64,000 nucleotides of DNA from Eublepharis macularius (lineage: Eukaryota; Chordata; Lepidosauria; Squamata; Eublepharidae). Positions within the stretch are counted from its first letter, which is position 1. Each line of letters opens with the position of its first letter. The translations under genes were made by a program, and so were the position numbers. This document shows positions 31,191 to 41,115 of the stretch, one piece after another. The notes below the pieces were generated by a model. That model was not told where the DNA came from. It saw only the letters and a list, made by a program, of their open reading frames with translations, and did no database searches. The stretch is from contig NC_072805.1 in assembly GCF_028583425.1 (NCBI RefSeq), positions 18,052,001 through 18,116,000 on the forward strand, in the 5' to 3' direction.

Positions 31191-32215
31191 TGGCTTGCGG
31201 ATACCAGACACTCATTTGAACAGGCATTCAAATCACTCAGAAGAATAACAGGAGCAGCAACAAATCTTGTAAAACCATGGAACAGCAATTCCCAAACCTA
31301 AAATTTCATATAAATCCACCCCCCACGTGATAGTAGTTGTACTGTTAGTAGTACCCATTGACTGAGAAAATAGATAATGGCAAAAAGATCAAAATGACAA
31401 TGTTTAATGCATACAGAATCTCAGAGCCCTTGCAATATCTCCACATCCCGCAGGGCACCCCATGCCCCAAGTTGGGAACCAGTGCTTTAGTGATTAATTG
31501 GAGAAAACATTTTTGCTAACTAGAGTCCACATCATTGGATGATGCACAAGACACAGTCCTAAACGGACCGAATTAGTGATAACACTTCCACTGACTAGAC
31601 TTCAAAACTTTGTGCTAAGACTTGTTCCGGCAAATTCATACCCATCTCTCTCATTTTCCCCATCAGCTTGGAGCCAGCATGGTTTCCCTTCCTGGAGAAG
31701 AAGTGGAATTGCACATTCGTGGAATTGAACATGCAGGGTATCCACCTCTACTGATTCTTTTTGTGGGGTGGGGGGACCTTTTCCCCTCAAGACAGATGAC
31801 TGACATTCGCCTCAGCACTTCCCTAGAAAGGGGGGGGGCATGATAATGAAGCACCTGCCCCAGGAATGCAACAAGCCCACTTAACATTCCACAGGAAATG
31901 CAGCACCTGTGTAAAGGCCGCTCCGTTTGAGGCAAGGCCCACCATCTGCTTACATTCTGAGGTGAATTCATTTCTCCTGAAGAAGCAGAAATTTCTAATC
32001 CTCAGGCAGGTAGGTTAGCCTTCCTGAAATCTTATGTGTCCTGACTCCCCATTCTAGTTAGGTCTCTCAGTCTAGTTTGTCCGTATATGCCTCTTAAATG
32101 TCTTTGTTTAAAGGCCTGTTGCATTTGGAAAAGTCCCTGCTTAGCACTGAGCAATGTTGAGTTCTTCTGGGTTTATCTACAATCCTGCCTCAATGGCTGC
32201 TAGGCTGTTTAATCG
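31191..32215. other. unassigned non-coding DNA
   Basis: No repeat or exon recognised in about 1 kb; G-runs are near 31760 and 31830. Confidence 0.4.
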
Positions 32216-32278
32216 AAGTGGAAACCCACAACTAAGGGATACTGACTGACTGTATCCCTTAGTTGTGGGTTTCCACTT
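32216..32278. repeat. perfect 27-bp inverted repeat, 9-nt loop
   Basis: The arms 32216-32242 and 32252-32278 are exact reverse complements (AAGTGGAAACCCACAACTAA is the outer part). The loop is TGACTGACT. TGCTAGGCTGTTTAA flanks it on both sides (about 32199 and 32326). Perfect arms imply recent formation or a functional hairpin. Confidence 0.9.
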
Positions 32279-32369
32279 TGATTACTCAGGTTGTTGCTAA
32301 GGGAGCTTCCTTTTGTTTTACAGTGTGCTAGGCTGTTTAAGCAACCATCCACAGCAGTATCACACTTTT

Positions 32370-32560
32370 ACCCCACACTTCTTCTAAGTAGCTCAGGGCA
32401 GCAGATGTGGTCATCACTCTCCCTTTATCCTCACAACAGCCCTCCAAGGTGAGCAGCGCTGAGACAGACTCAAATTCACTTAATAAGCTTCATGGCTGTG
32501 TGGGAAATTGAATCTGTATTTTCCAACCCAGCATTTGTGTCACTTTGCTTATTCTTCTTG
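32370..32560 (-). mobile_element. CORE-type SINE, degraded
   Basis: CTCCCTTTATCCTCACAACAG, GGTGAGCAGCGCTGAGACAG and GGAAATTGAATCTG follow the reverse CORE-SINE order of 55316. Confidence 0.6.
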
Positions 32561-32639
32561 GGCCTCTTATTTAAACACACTATAGTGGTCCTGCATGGTT
32601 TTACCCTGAAGACAGTTTTCAGTTCAGTACGACTTAATC

Positions 32640-32800
32640 TCTGTAAGCCCACAACAACCCTGTGAGGTAGGTTAAGCTGAGAAAGAGGGATAGCTCAAGG
32701 TTACTCAGTGGATTTCCATGGCAGAGTCAGGGATTCAACCTAAATTTTCCCAGTCCTGGTTCCCAAACTGTACCCATTATACAACACTGCCTCCCTCATT
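32640..32800 (-). mobile_element. CORE-type SINE, degraded
   Basis: CACAACAACCCTGTGAGGTA, GTTACTCAGTGGATTTCCATG, GGCAGAGTCAGGGATTCAACC and a tRNA-like end near TACCCATTATACAACACTGCC. Confidence 0.7.
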
Positions 32801-33519
32801 CTTTTCTATCAAATAAAGGTATTTATCAAACTTCTTAGCAAAATTGATTGGCAGATCTGAGTTTGCCTTTTATAGGTTGCATTCTAGCAATACTTCCCCT
32901 GGAGTAAGCCCTGCAGAATAAAATGGTTCTTACTTCTGAGTAGACCAGTTTAGGATTGCACTGATACTGTGTGAAACAGTCCTTAGTATACAACATTTCA
33001 CACGTGAGATTTTGTGGGAATTAAATAAGAAAGGGAATACTGGCAGCTGAACCACATTCTGACTTTCTATGATCTAAAAACTTCCAATTTCTGAGCATTC
33101 ATACTAAAGTAAAACCATTTAAATGCTGTTCTCCCATCTCCCCCCACCCCCCATAGTATATTGTGGTCCTTGCTCTGGTTAGATTATGGTAGACTCCAAA
33201 ATCTGAACGGCCAATGATGCTCCAGGCTACAAGGAATTTAAAACCAGACTGCAGCCAAGAGCAAATTAGTGAAAAAGCCAAACGCTAATGTGAATACTTT
33301 TTACATTTGGAAAACCTTGCCCAATTTACTTCATAGCTGGGACCTTCCTCCATAATCTAATTGAGGGTAAGGAGATGGCTAACAAAGATGGCATCTTTTT
33401 TCCCTGTAGGATTTCTGTGCCTTTTAAAACTGCAAGACTGGCACAAATATAGTTTATGGAGCTTTCTCTAAGTGGGTGGGATGATAGCAAAGAATAACTT
33501 GATGAATTTCTGCCACTCA
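32801..33519. other. unassigned with TAGGATTGCA repeat remnant
   Basis: 'ggagtaagccctgc...tttaggattgcac' (32900-32960) is a short dispersed repeat remnant. Nothing else recognised. Confidence 0.45.
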
Positions 33520-33690
33520 TGTGGTCATACGCTCTCAGCCTAACCTACCTCTCAGGGCTGTTCTGGGGATGAAATGAAAGCGGGGTGGGGGTGGGGGTGG
33601 GGGTGGGGGGGATAATATTGTAAACTGCTTTGGGTCCCTATTGTGGAGAAATATAGGGTATATCTAAATCGAATAATAAATATGAAGAAA
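33520..33690 (+). mobile_element. CORE-type SINE 3' part with G-rich tract
   Basis: CTCAGCCTAACCTACCTCTC, GGGCTGTTCTGGGGATGAAA, then a (GTGGGG)n tract at 33581-33611, then GTAAACTGCTTTGGGTCCC. The G tract sits inside the SINE and could form a G-quadruplex. Confidence 0.75.
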
Positions 33691-33999
33691 TTTTCTGTGA
33701 AAAGAGAAAAGGGTTGTTTCTCTTTACCAGCATTTAACAAAGCTTCCCTGGATCATTGCTTTCTGATGAAATTCATGGGAGTGGTTTTCTTTAAAAACTA
33801 CATTCCCATCTCCTGGGCGTGTCCTAGCTGCAGATGCAAATTTTATTCCTCGTCAGTTCCTAACTTTTTCTTGTTAAAGAGTCACTAAGGAACTTGGGAC
33901 AAGTGGAAGAGAAGGAGAAATAGTTAGGGGATTCTCGGGGGTTGCATTTATTTACAAGAGTTTTCTTCCTGCTTCATGAGTGATGGAGATGTTCTCTGC
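33691..33999. other. unassigned non-coding DNA
   Basis: No feature recognised. Confidence 0.4.
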
Positions 34000-34066
34000 G
34001 GGCCAAGCTACAAGTGACGAATGACACTTGAACGGCAAGTGTCATTTGTCACTTGTAGCTTGGCTC
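34000..34066. mobile_element. minimal foldback MITE, 67 bp
   Basis: GGGCCAAGCTACAAGTGACG and its inverse flank almost no interior (AATGACACTTGAACGGCAAG). The outer 3-mers TGC/TGA differ at one base. It is the shortest member of the family here. Confidence 0.88.
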
Positions 34067-34191
34067 TGAGTTTTGTCTCCATAAAGTAATCGAGCTTGCC
34101 TTGAGCCAATGATGTCCTAAGGATTTCAGGGCAGGCCTGACTGGAAAGAAGCTACCCTTCCGGATTTATCATGGAAAGGAAGACCTAGACT
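34067..34191. other. short unassigned spacer
   Basis: No feature recognised. Confidence 0.4.
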
Positions 34192-34390
34192 CAGGGCTTT
34201 TTTTCTGGGAAAAGAGGTGGTGGAACTCAGTGGGTTGCCCTTGGAGAAAATGGTCACATGGCTGGTGGCCCCGCCCCCTGATCTCCAGGCAGAGGGGAAT
34301 TTAGATTGCCCTCCGTGCCACGGCCACGTGACCATTTTCAAGAGGTTCCGGAACTCTCTTCCACCACGTTCCAGCTGAAAAAAAGCCCTG
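34192..34390. mobile_element. hAT-type MITE, CAGGGCTTTTTTTC family, perfect 8-bp TSD
   Basis: The ends are CAGGGCTTTTTTTCTGGG and CAGCTGAAAAAAAGCCCTG. A perfect CCTAGACT duplication lies at 34184-34191 and 34391-34398. Confidence 0.95.
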
Positions 34391-34529
34391 CCTAGACTGA
34401 ATGCAAGGTGTTGCTCCCTCTTCTAGGCATTGAAAGGCAGGCCCGAGAGGATTTGGGATTTGGAAATGAGAAGGGGGAGGGGTGATGCCCCTCCATCAAA
34501 CCAGAGAACCTCAGCACATAAGCCACTGA

Positions 34530-34750
34530 AGATCAGAATAGTAAAGAGTCCAGTAGCACCTTTAAGACTCACCAACTTTATTGCAGCACAAGCTTTTGAG
34601 AACCACAGCTCTTTCCATCAGATGCATCTGACAAAGAGAGCTGTGGTTCTCAAAAGCTTATGCTACAATACAGTTGGTGAGTCTTAAAGGTGCTACTGGA
34701 CTCTTTACTATTTTGCAACGACAGGCTAACACGGCTAACTCCTCTGGATC
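34530..34750. repeat. foldback copy of GATCCAGAGGAG repeat
   Basis: AGAGTCCAGTAGCACCTTTA, ACTTTATTGCAGCACAAGC and ACCACAGCTCTTTCC are mirrored by AGAGAGCTGTGGTTCTC, AAAGCTTATGCTACAATAC and TAAAGGTGCTACTGGACTC. It ends CTAACTCCTCTGGATCT. Arms of about 90 bp meet at GATGCATC. Confidence 0.88.
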
Positions 34751-34939
34751 TGAAGATCAGAAGAAAGAGATGCTAAACACTGACCAGCTGAGCCTTCCCA
34801 AAGGTGAGGGAGGCAGTTCTGATCAAATCACAAGGCTGAACGGAAGGTATCTTTTTGCAAGTGGTAGCAGCACTGACCAAGAGGATTGTGTCAAGAAAAC
34901 ATCCGATCCCTTTACATCTGTACTTTATAAAGTTGTACG
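34751..34939. other. unassigned spacer
   Basis: No feature recognised. Confidence 0.4.
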
Positions 34940-35042
34940 GCTTTGCCCACGATCGGAGGTGCAGTGTCATCCTTGCGCAGGGGCCCTGCTAATCTTCCCT
35001 GTATCGTTCCAGTTTTCGTATATGTGCTGTTGAAGCTAGCAC
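34940..35042 (-). pseudogene. U6 snRNA pseudogene
   Basis: The reverse complement starts GTGCTAGCTTCAACAGCACA and continues ATATACGAAAACTGGAACG, ATACAGGGAAGATTAGCAGG and GCCCCTGCGCAAGGATGACAC, in U6 order. The first 75 or so nt agree closely with U6. The essential ACAGAGA box reads ACAGGGA, and after GATGACAC the 3' part no longer fits. No T-run terminator follows, and no TATA or proximal element is seen upstream. It is a dead retrocopy or 5' fragment, not an active gene. Confidence 0.88.
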
Positions 35043-35369
35043 AAGGCGCAGTGGGAAAACTGGCTGTGAGATTTTTAGTTGCAGGAAAGTGCAAATTTTC
35101 TTTAAATCTCATTTAACGTCCGTTTATCAAAGCTCCACTTCGGAGAAATGTGCATTTTTGAACTAAAAGTTAAACATGCCTTTTTCTGTGGTTCGCCAGT
35201 ATCCTTTTGAGTTCATTTCCTCCTCCTAGTGAAAATTCCTTTTAAAAAGCACTGCAAACAGTGTTCCAACTGGGGTCTACAGATATGGAAACCTGTTGCC
35301 CTGTTTCATCTAAATCATCATTTCAGGATGGCATTTCTACCATTGGATTAGGGACACCTCAGTTCAAGC
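35043..35369. other. unassigned non-coding DNA
   Basis: No feature recognised. Confidence 0.4.
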
Positions 35370-35515
35370 CCCCTTCTGCTGTGAAGCTTACGAACCAGCC
35401 ACTGTCTTACCACTTAACCTACCTCACAGGATTGCTGTGAAGATAAAAGGGAACCTGTCTGGATTTCCTTAAAAGACACAATGGGATAAAACTCAAATAA
35501 ATAAACATAACCATG
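35370..35515 (+). mobile_element. CORE-type SINE 3' part
   Basis: TAACCTACCTCACAGGATTGC, TGTGAAGATAAAAGGGAACC and a TAAATAAATAAA tail match the 3' half of the CORE-SINE family. Confidence 0.65.
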
Positions 35516-35826
35516 CCCTTGTGTATTTAATGCAATGGGCACACCTAGAAACTTAGCCTAATTTGGAAGTTAGACTTGCTGAATGAAATTTACTCCCGAG
35601 TATTGCATGTGATGGGACATCCTTGTGAGTAAACATGTTCAAGCTGCAAAGGAGCATACGATTGCAACTGGATAGCCTGATCTTGCTTGTGTTTCCTCAG
35701 AGGTAACGGGATTTACTCTAAGGTTGACCCATGTGTTGTAAGTATACATAACTCTGCATAGGGTTGGGCTCTATGCATGTGGCGGACTGTAACTCGAAAA
35801 CCATTCAGAACCCAGATATCTGTGCC
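35516..35826. other. unassigned with TAGGATTGCA-type remnants
   Basis: 'tttactcccgagtattgcatgtg' and similar pieces look like a diverged dispersed repeat. No exon seen. Confidence 0.4.
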
Positions 35827-36396
35827 CAGGTGGCAAACACTGGCAAACAAAATGGTAGAAGAAAAACTGCTGAAAGGCAATATTGCTTTGTCGAAGAATC
35901 TTCTGCAAACAAAAGACGCTACCCCAGCCTTTGCAACCACCACCACCACCCCAAAAAAAAAAAAAGGAAACCATTGCATTCCACTTGCTCAGTGCTGATA
36001 AAAAGACTCCAGTCAACTCAAAGCAGGTAAAAGCACTTCCTGGAGCCAGAATTAAAACCGAGAAGGGTGGGGGTGGAGGAGAATGGGAGTTTCCCTTCTG
36101 ATCTCTCTCACTCAAAAAAAAAATCCAATCAGGTAGGCTCCAGCAGGCGTTGATTTCTCTGTGTCCCTCCTACACCTTTCCTAAAGGTCCAATGGCTTTG
36201 CCCTGTGGGGAGATTGACTAGGGTCACATGGTCTCTCTCATGGGCAGGTAACTTAGGAGAGGGGAAAAAAGAATTTTTTTTTTAATATACTGAAGCTTGA
36301 GTTCCTGCCATGATGTCAAAGGGAGAGAAGCTTACAGCTTGTTAATTTCCTCTCCCAGTCAGACCCAGGGGGAAAGAGATTCATCCCAAACAGGTA
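35827..36396 (+). promoter_or_regulatory. cluster of CAGGTA/CAGGTG E2-box motifs upstream of ESRP2
   Basis: CAGGTG lies at 35827, and CAGGTA at 36024, 36130, 36245 and 36391, all on the plus strand. An inverse TACCTG is at 36640. ZEB-family repressors bind CAGGTA/CAGGTG and are known to silence ESRP genes during epithelial-mesenchymal transition, so a regulatory role is plausible. The same string is also a consensus splice donor (CAG/GTA); 36245 (GGGCAG/GTAACT) could close a non-coding first exon. There is no CpG island and no clear TATA box. Confidence 0.45.
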
Positions 36397-36554
36397 CAAT
36401 GACGAATTTTTCTCTTCTTGATCTGTTTTATGGGTGTGTGTAAGCGCTACTTTCTTCCCATCCTCCCCTACCCCATAGTTCTGGCTTTCTGATATTGCCT
36501 TTTTTATTTCCACTTGGAGGAAGGGGGTGACCCTTTACATGTGGGGTTTTGTGT

Positions 36555-36678
36555 TTTTGGTTTGTGTTACTTTTCTCTCCTCCTTTCTCTCCCCTTCCCT
36601 TTTTATTTTCCTCCTTCTTTCTCTCTTTTTTTTTGTTTTTACCTGTGCTTTTGATTGTAGTTGTCTCTCCCTGTGGTC
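36555..36678 (+). other. ESRP2: pyrimidine tract and 3' splice site before ESRP2 start exon
   Basis: About 85 nt rich in C and T (36560-36645) lead into TTGATTGTAG, whose AG is at 36659-36660. The next 18 nt, TTGTCTCTCCCTGTGGTC, precede the start codon. The UAG in the acceptor is an in-frame stop upstream of the ATG, so translation must start at 36679. This layout fits an acceptor that joins an upstream non-coding exon to the first coding exon. Confidence 0.6.
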
Positions 36679-36816
36679 ATGACGGCTTCTTCGCACAGTG
36701 ACTCTCTGGTGGTCTTGTTTGGGGCAACAGCTGGTGCATATGGGGCTAAGCTGGGTTCCGATGAGCGGGAACTAATTCTCTTGGTGTGGCAAGTTGTGGA
36801 TCTACACAGCAAGAAG
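36679..36816 (+). CDS. ESRP2: ESRP2, first coding exon (epithelial splicing regulatory protein 2)
   Basis: This exon encodes the 46-residue N-terminus, beginning [20 protein letters not shown] and continuing to [32 protein letters not shown] and LILLVWQVV are shared with vertebrate ESRP2; ESRP1 has FGITAGA and LFWKVVDL instead, so ESRP2 fits better. ESRPs are nuclear RNA-binding proteins that set epithelial-type splicing (for example FGFR2 exon IIIb) through three RRM domains, which lie further along and are outside this window. The encoded part belongs to the conserved N-terminal domain. The ATG lies 18 nt after an in-frame stop in the intron acceptor. The exon ends AAGAAG/GTATGG in phase 0. 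Confidence 0.93.
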
Positions 36817-37841
36817 GTATGGCTTCCCAAACTCTTGATACAAAAGTCGGGTGATGTGCAAAAATGAACCCCCCCCCCCAAAAAAGCGCAAACCTCTTTT
36901 GTGTGTGTGTGTGTTCTTTTTTTTAAAAAAGAAACTTCACGGTTGCCCATGCTTGCTTGAGAGTAAATCCCACCCAGTTCACTGGGGCTTACCCTTGAGA
37001 AAACATTGGGCTGTTATCCCTCTTCCTCCCAAACCTTTTTGGGGGAGAAGAGTTCAGTTGTCAGAATTGTGCCCCCCCCCCCAACACACAGGAGTCGATT
37101 TGCTCATTTAACAATTGTGCTAGAGAGACTGAGGAGAGAGCGTGATCTTCAAGATCACAAAATATACACAGATTTACAAAATCGCAGCTCTATCCCCTTC
37201 TTCCCAAGTGCAAATTCTTATGAATGCCAAAGCTTTTCCTTCTTCTAGGAGTCAGATGGTTTCCTCATTTGGGATATTTGGTTGTATTTTAAAAATCAGG
37301 CCTGCATGCTGCTCTTGGACCTATTGCTTCATATGGGAATTGAACTCCTGGGGAAGATCTTCTCTGTGCGGATAAGAGCGAGTCTAAATTTTCCCTTCTT
37401 CTTTCAAGGATGTGAACTCTTGAAGTCATTGCTGTTTTTAAAATGTCTGCCCAGTTGCCAGTATGACCGAACCTAATTAAAGGAGACTCTACCGTGTGAT
37501 TTAATCTTCCTATGAAAACCAGCCAGTTTCTGGTGGAGTAAATATGTACTTCTCAGGATTATATAAGAATGGTAGCTGAGTCTCTTTGATAAGGGGGTGG
37601 GAGACCGTCTCTCCTGGAAAAAGGAGACCTTGGAGGATCAAAAAGATCTCGAGTTTTGGGAAACAGATAAAAGCATTCTCCAAACAAGGAGTCTTATCCA
37701 TTCTGTAAAACGCCAGCAATTCAAGTCATTTTGTTTTATCTTTTTAAAAAAATCAACACAAAACACCTACAATTCCAGCATCTGTCTTATTTTGTCTCTC
37801 TCTCTCCAATTCCTGTCTTCCCACTTGTGAAATATTTTCAG
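36817..37841 (+). other. ESRP2: ESRP2 intron between coding exons 1 and 2
   Basis: A 1025-nt intron with donor GTATGG and acceptor AATATTTTCAG, phase 0. It holds C-runs near 36870 and 37072 and a (GT)n at 36900. Unlike the rest of the window it shows little transposon sequence; no copy of the MITE families was seen. Confidence 0.85.
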
Positions 37842-37970
37842 GTAGGGACACTGCATAAATGCTTGGTGAAGATAGACAACTTGGAGTTGAGTGACCAATG
37901 TCGAGAAGTGACGGGCTTAACCCCCGAGGGACTGAGTAAAGCTGAGCCGTTGGACCGGGTTCTACAACAG
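37842..37970 (+). CDS. ESRP2: ESRP2, second coding exon
   Basis: It encodes 43 residues, from VGTLHKCLVKIDNLELSDQC through REVTGLTPEGLSKAEPLD to RVLQQ. Human ESRP2 has VGTLHKSLV, QCRE, GL, LARAEPLDKVLQQ in the same positions, and AEPLD is ESRP2-like where ESRP1 has ASQLD. The exon starts after ATTTTCAG and ends CAACAG/GTGAGG, phase 0 at both ends, so it joins exon 1 in frame. The third exon (expected to carry a CTDGQ / LHPEAS motif region) was not found downstream. Confidence 0.94.
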
Positions 37971-38424
37971 GTGAGGGCAATAAGGGGTTAATGCACAAGG
38001 AGCAGGGCTCCATCTGATGCAACATGGCAAACAGACTTGCTTTCGGCTTTGAAATCAATGGCAAAATGTCTCTTTTGGCAGCAGCGGTATCACAGGCAAG
38101 GTTTTTCTGCAAAAGGAGACCTGCTGGGCTCCATAAAAGGGATCATGGCTAATTTCTTGGCATGCATGCACGCCCCCGTTTCATTCATTATTTGATGACT
38201 GGGAGCTGAGTATCGGCATTGACAAATTCTGAGAAACTTGCATGAGGTGGCAACCAGGAGCATCAGCCAGGAGCCACGAAGCCCCTGCTTCACATTATTC
38301 CTCGTCTTTGTGCTGGGTAAATAATTTTAGGCCAACCTGCATTTTCTCTCCTTCTCATCATTGTAAGGATTACTGGGATCATAAAAATGAAATGCTTTGA
38401 ATTCTCCTAAGTATGATATAAAGA
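37971..38424. other. intronic DNA, nothing recognised
   Basis: No repeat or exon is visible in the first 450 nt of the intron. Confidence 0.4.
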
Positions 38425-38850
38425 ACAGCCAAGAGAGAGAACACGAGGCATGGTAGAAGTTTATAAAACTATGAATAGGGTGCAGAAGTAATCAGAGCTG
38501 ACTTTTTCTCCTTCTCTCAAAATTTGGGGGCTTCTAACTGATTCAGGATGGAGGAAAAAAGAGCCCTTCGCGAACATGTGAAGCTGTTTTATGGAATCTG
38601 CTGTCACAGTGTGTGATGATAGTTTAGCAGGGTTCTTTTTAAAAAATTTTTTTTTAAATATCCATGAAGAAGAGCTCTATTAGCCATGGTGGCTAAATTG
38701 AACCTCCAGCCTCAGGAGCAGTATACCTCTTGCTGCACAGTACTTGTAGGGGATATCCTTCTTATGGGTTTCATGGAGGGGCATCTTATTAGACACTGTC
38801 ATGAACAGTATATTAGACTAAATGGATTTTTAGTATGACCTAACAGTGTG
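38425..38850 (+). mobile_element. LINE 3' region (L2/CR1-like), degraded
   Basis: GGCATGGTAGAAGTTTATAAA, GCTTCTAACTGATTCAGGATG, TATTAGCCATGGTGGCTAAAT and TGAACCTCCAGCCTCAGGAG follow the order of a common amniote LINE 3' region. The same TGGAACCTCCATG block is at 18390. No intact frame. Confidence 0.5.
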
Positions 38851-39482
38851 ATCAACTTACGTATAATTAAAATTATATATTGTGGTGTGTGATCTGTGAC
38901 GGATGTTTCGCATGTTCAAGGGATAGCTGGATGCTGAGCTTGTTTTATGGTGGATTCAAAGGTGTGAACTTACCTTTGAGAGTTCATAAGTTCCCTTAAA
39001 CTGAGCTGCCCGTTCTGTGTTTAAAAACTCTTAAACGTTGTGATGGCACCTGCTCACTGTATATTTAGTGACTTTAAATTTACAAAGTATCAAATGTGAA
39101 TATCAACTGTGTAAAATACTTCACAATTTCTCCCCCCTCCACAAAAAAAAAAACCAGCCCTCTGACAGAGGTCAGACAGGTGGGAGAATGGTCTATTCAT
39201 GGTTATGCCGGGAGCTTTGTGGGATTTGAATGTGAAACTAGCGCATCTAAAATCAATACCCCATCTCCCAAAGTTGAAAAAGTTTAAATGAGCTAAAGAG
39301 TCAAATTCTCTCCACTCAAGGCTGCACCCGTGACTTACTAAAGGCGCCGGCCTCTTGGCCACGAAAACCTGAACAATGTTATATAGCTCGCACTGGACTC
39401 TCCAAAAGGCCTGATAAGTTCAAACATATGGTGCCATGTATTTTCCTGCTCTAGCCACCTTGCCGCATGTCACTTCCCTCTA
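38851..39482. other. intronic DNA, nothing recognised
   Basis: Frames on both strands near 39090-39360 are not convincing exons. Confidence 0.4.
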
Positions 39483-39698
39483 GGGTTGCCAACCTCCAGG
39501 GGAGCCTGGCGATCTCCTAGAATTACAACTGAACTCCAGATTACAGGGATCAATTCCCCTGGAGAAAACGGGTGCTTCAGAGTGTAGTTTCTATGGCATT
39601 ATACCCCACTGGCCTCTCTCCTTTCCCCAAACTACGCCTTCCCCAGGCTCTTCCCCCGTATCTTCAGGAATTTCTTACCTTGAACTAGAAATCCTATG
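39483..39698 (+). mobile_element. hAT-type MITE, TAGGGTTGCCA family
   Basis: TAGGGTTGCCAACCTCCAGG, CTCCTAGAATTACAACTGAA and ATCTTCAGGAATTTCTTACC. The right terminus has decayed. Confidence 0.85.
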
Positions 39699-39914
39699 CC
39701 ATCATTATTTGAATTCTGCAGCAATACCTCTGCAACCTGTATAAATCCTACAAAGTAGGAGAAATTATGTAAATCTGGTTTCTTTGCGTAAGCTTAATAT
39801 TATCTGAAGAACCATAAGAACTAGGAACTTTCCTTTTTAAAACAGGTTGATGTTCCCAGACAGCCAAATTATATGCCCGTGTATTAACACTTATTTTTGT
39901 TGGTCTCCTACAGT

Positions 39915-40010
39915 ATTTTCTTTTTTTTAATTTTTTAATTTTTATTTACTTGTTCAAAACACAAACTGAAACAGAAAAAAACCCAGTGCTGGCAACAAAA
40001 TCAGTGTTGG
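39915..40010 (-). mobile_element. AT-rich retroelement tail
   Basis: CTTTTTTTTAATTTTTTAAT and TTTATTTACTTGTTC, similar to 2841-2900. Confidence 0.35.
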
Positions 40011-41115
40011 CAAATCTATACATAAGCTTCTATAAAAAGTTTCCAAAGCTCTAAAAGTAAATCCAAATGCAGTTGCCACCTATATGTGACGCGTTCAAAT
40101 GTTAAGTTTATAAGGTCCTGAATGCTACAAAATTACGTCACTATTTGCTTACTGTGTTTTGACATGGAAGACGAAGAATAGTTCATTTGAACTTTAACAT
40201 GTGGTGCAAGTGTGTTTATTGGAATTTTTACTTGTTTTCCAAGTGACCTTTGAGAAAACAGAATTCAAATGGAAAAGCACAATAGCGAGGCTTTGTGGAA
40301 TGTCTGAAACGGGTTTTTCATATCTTGTTTGAATCGCAGGGAGTGTGTCTGTGTGTGTGGGAGAAACTTGCTTAGGCAGTAAAACAGGTTCTAGAGACAG
40401 CCAGTGGCTCCTGTACGCGATGCCTTTCAGGGTTAGCTGTGCCTTCGCCTGAGGTCTTATCCTTAAGAGTGAGTATGGCAGACCTCCAGGAGAAGGGGGA
40501 AAATATTCTGCAAAAGAAACAATTAGACGTGGTGTTTCTTCTTTTTCTTTTTACTCTCTTCGTTCGATTTCATGCAAGGCTGGTTAAGGCGGTAGAATGA
40601 CTTTGTTAGCTTGGAAATGGCTCCGAGACAAATGTTACAGGCTGCAAGTTAGATCTTGTCCTGAATCTTGCAACCCAAGACAGCTGGAACAACTTAGCTA
40701 GCTGCACTTTGCTGTTAACTTTTTAAAAAAGTAAGACAAACGCTGTAATTATGCTCCATTTTTCTATGGGGCTGTATCCTGTTGCCGCAAATTGCAAGTT
40801 AGGTACGGCTACTACGGTAGATGGAGAGGAAAAAAGGGTCCCTTTGCCTTGGTGTGGGGGAGACTTCCTCCCACCTCTTGGTCAAGTAACAGAGGAGAGT
40901 GGGAGCAATAGAGAATCTTGAGCAGTAACAGTCTGGCCCTTTCGTACCAGTTGTCGGGCCAGAGATGGGCAGCTTATTCCAGTTTTACTGCAGTCATGAG
41001 AATCTGGACCTTTTCCTAGTTCTAGGCTTCCCAACTCCAGTCTGGGAAATTCCTGCAGAAGAAATGCCTGGGGAGATCAGAGTCTGGGAAAGTGAGAAAG
41101 CAATCCCCCCTGTGG
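40011..41115. other. intronic DNA, nothing recognised
   Basis: About 1.1 kb without a recognisable repeat or exon; a GT run is near 40340. Confidence 0.4.

Noticed and set aside
1-36600. A neighbouring gene such as PLA2G15, expected upstream of ESRP2 from mammalian gene order
   Set aside because: No segment resembling that protein was recognised on either strand; it may lie beyond the window.
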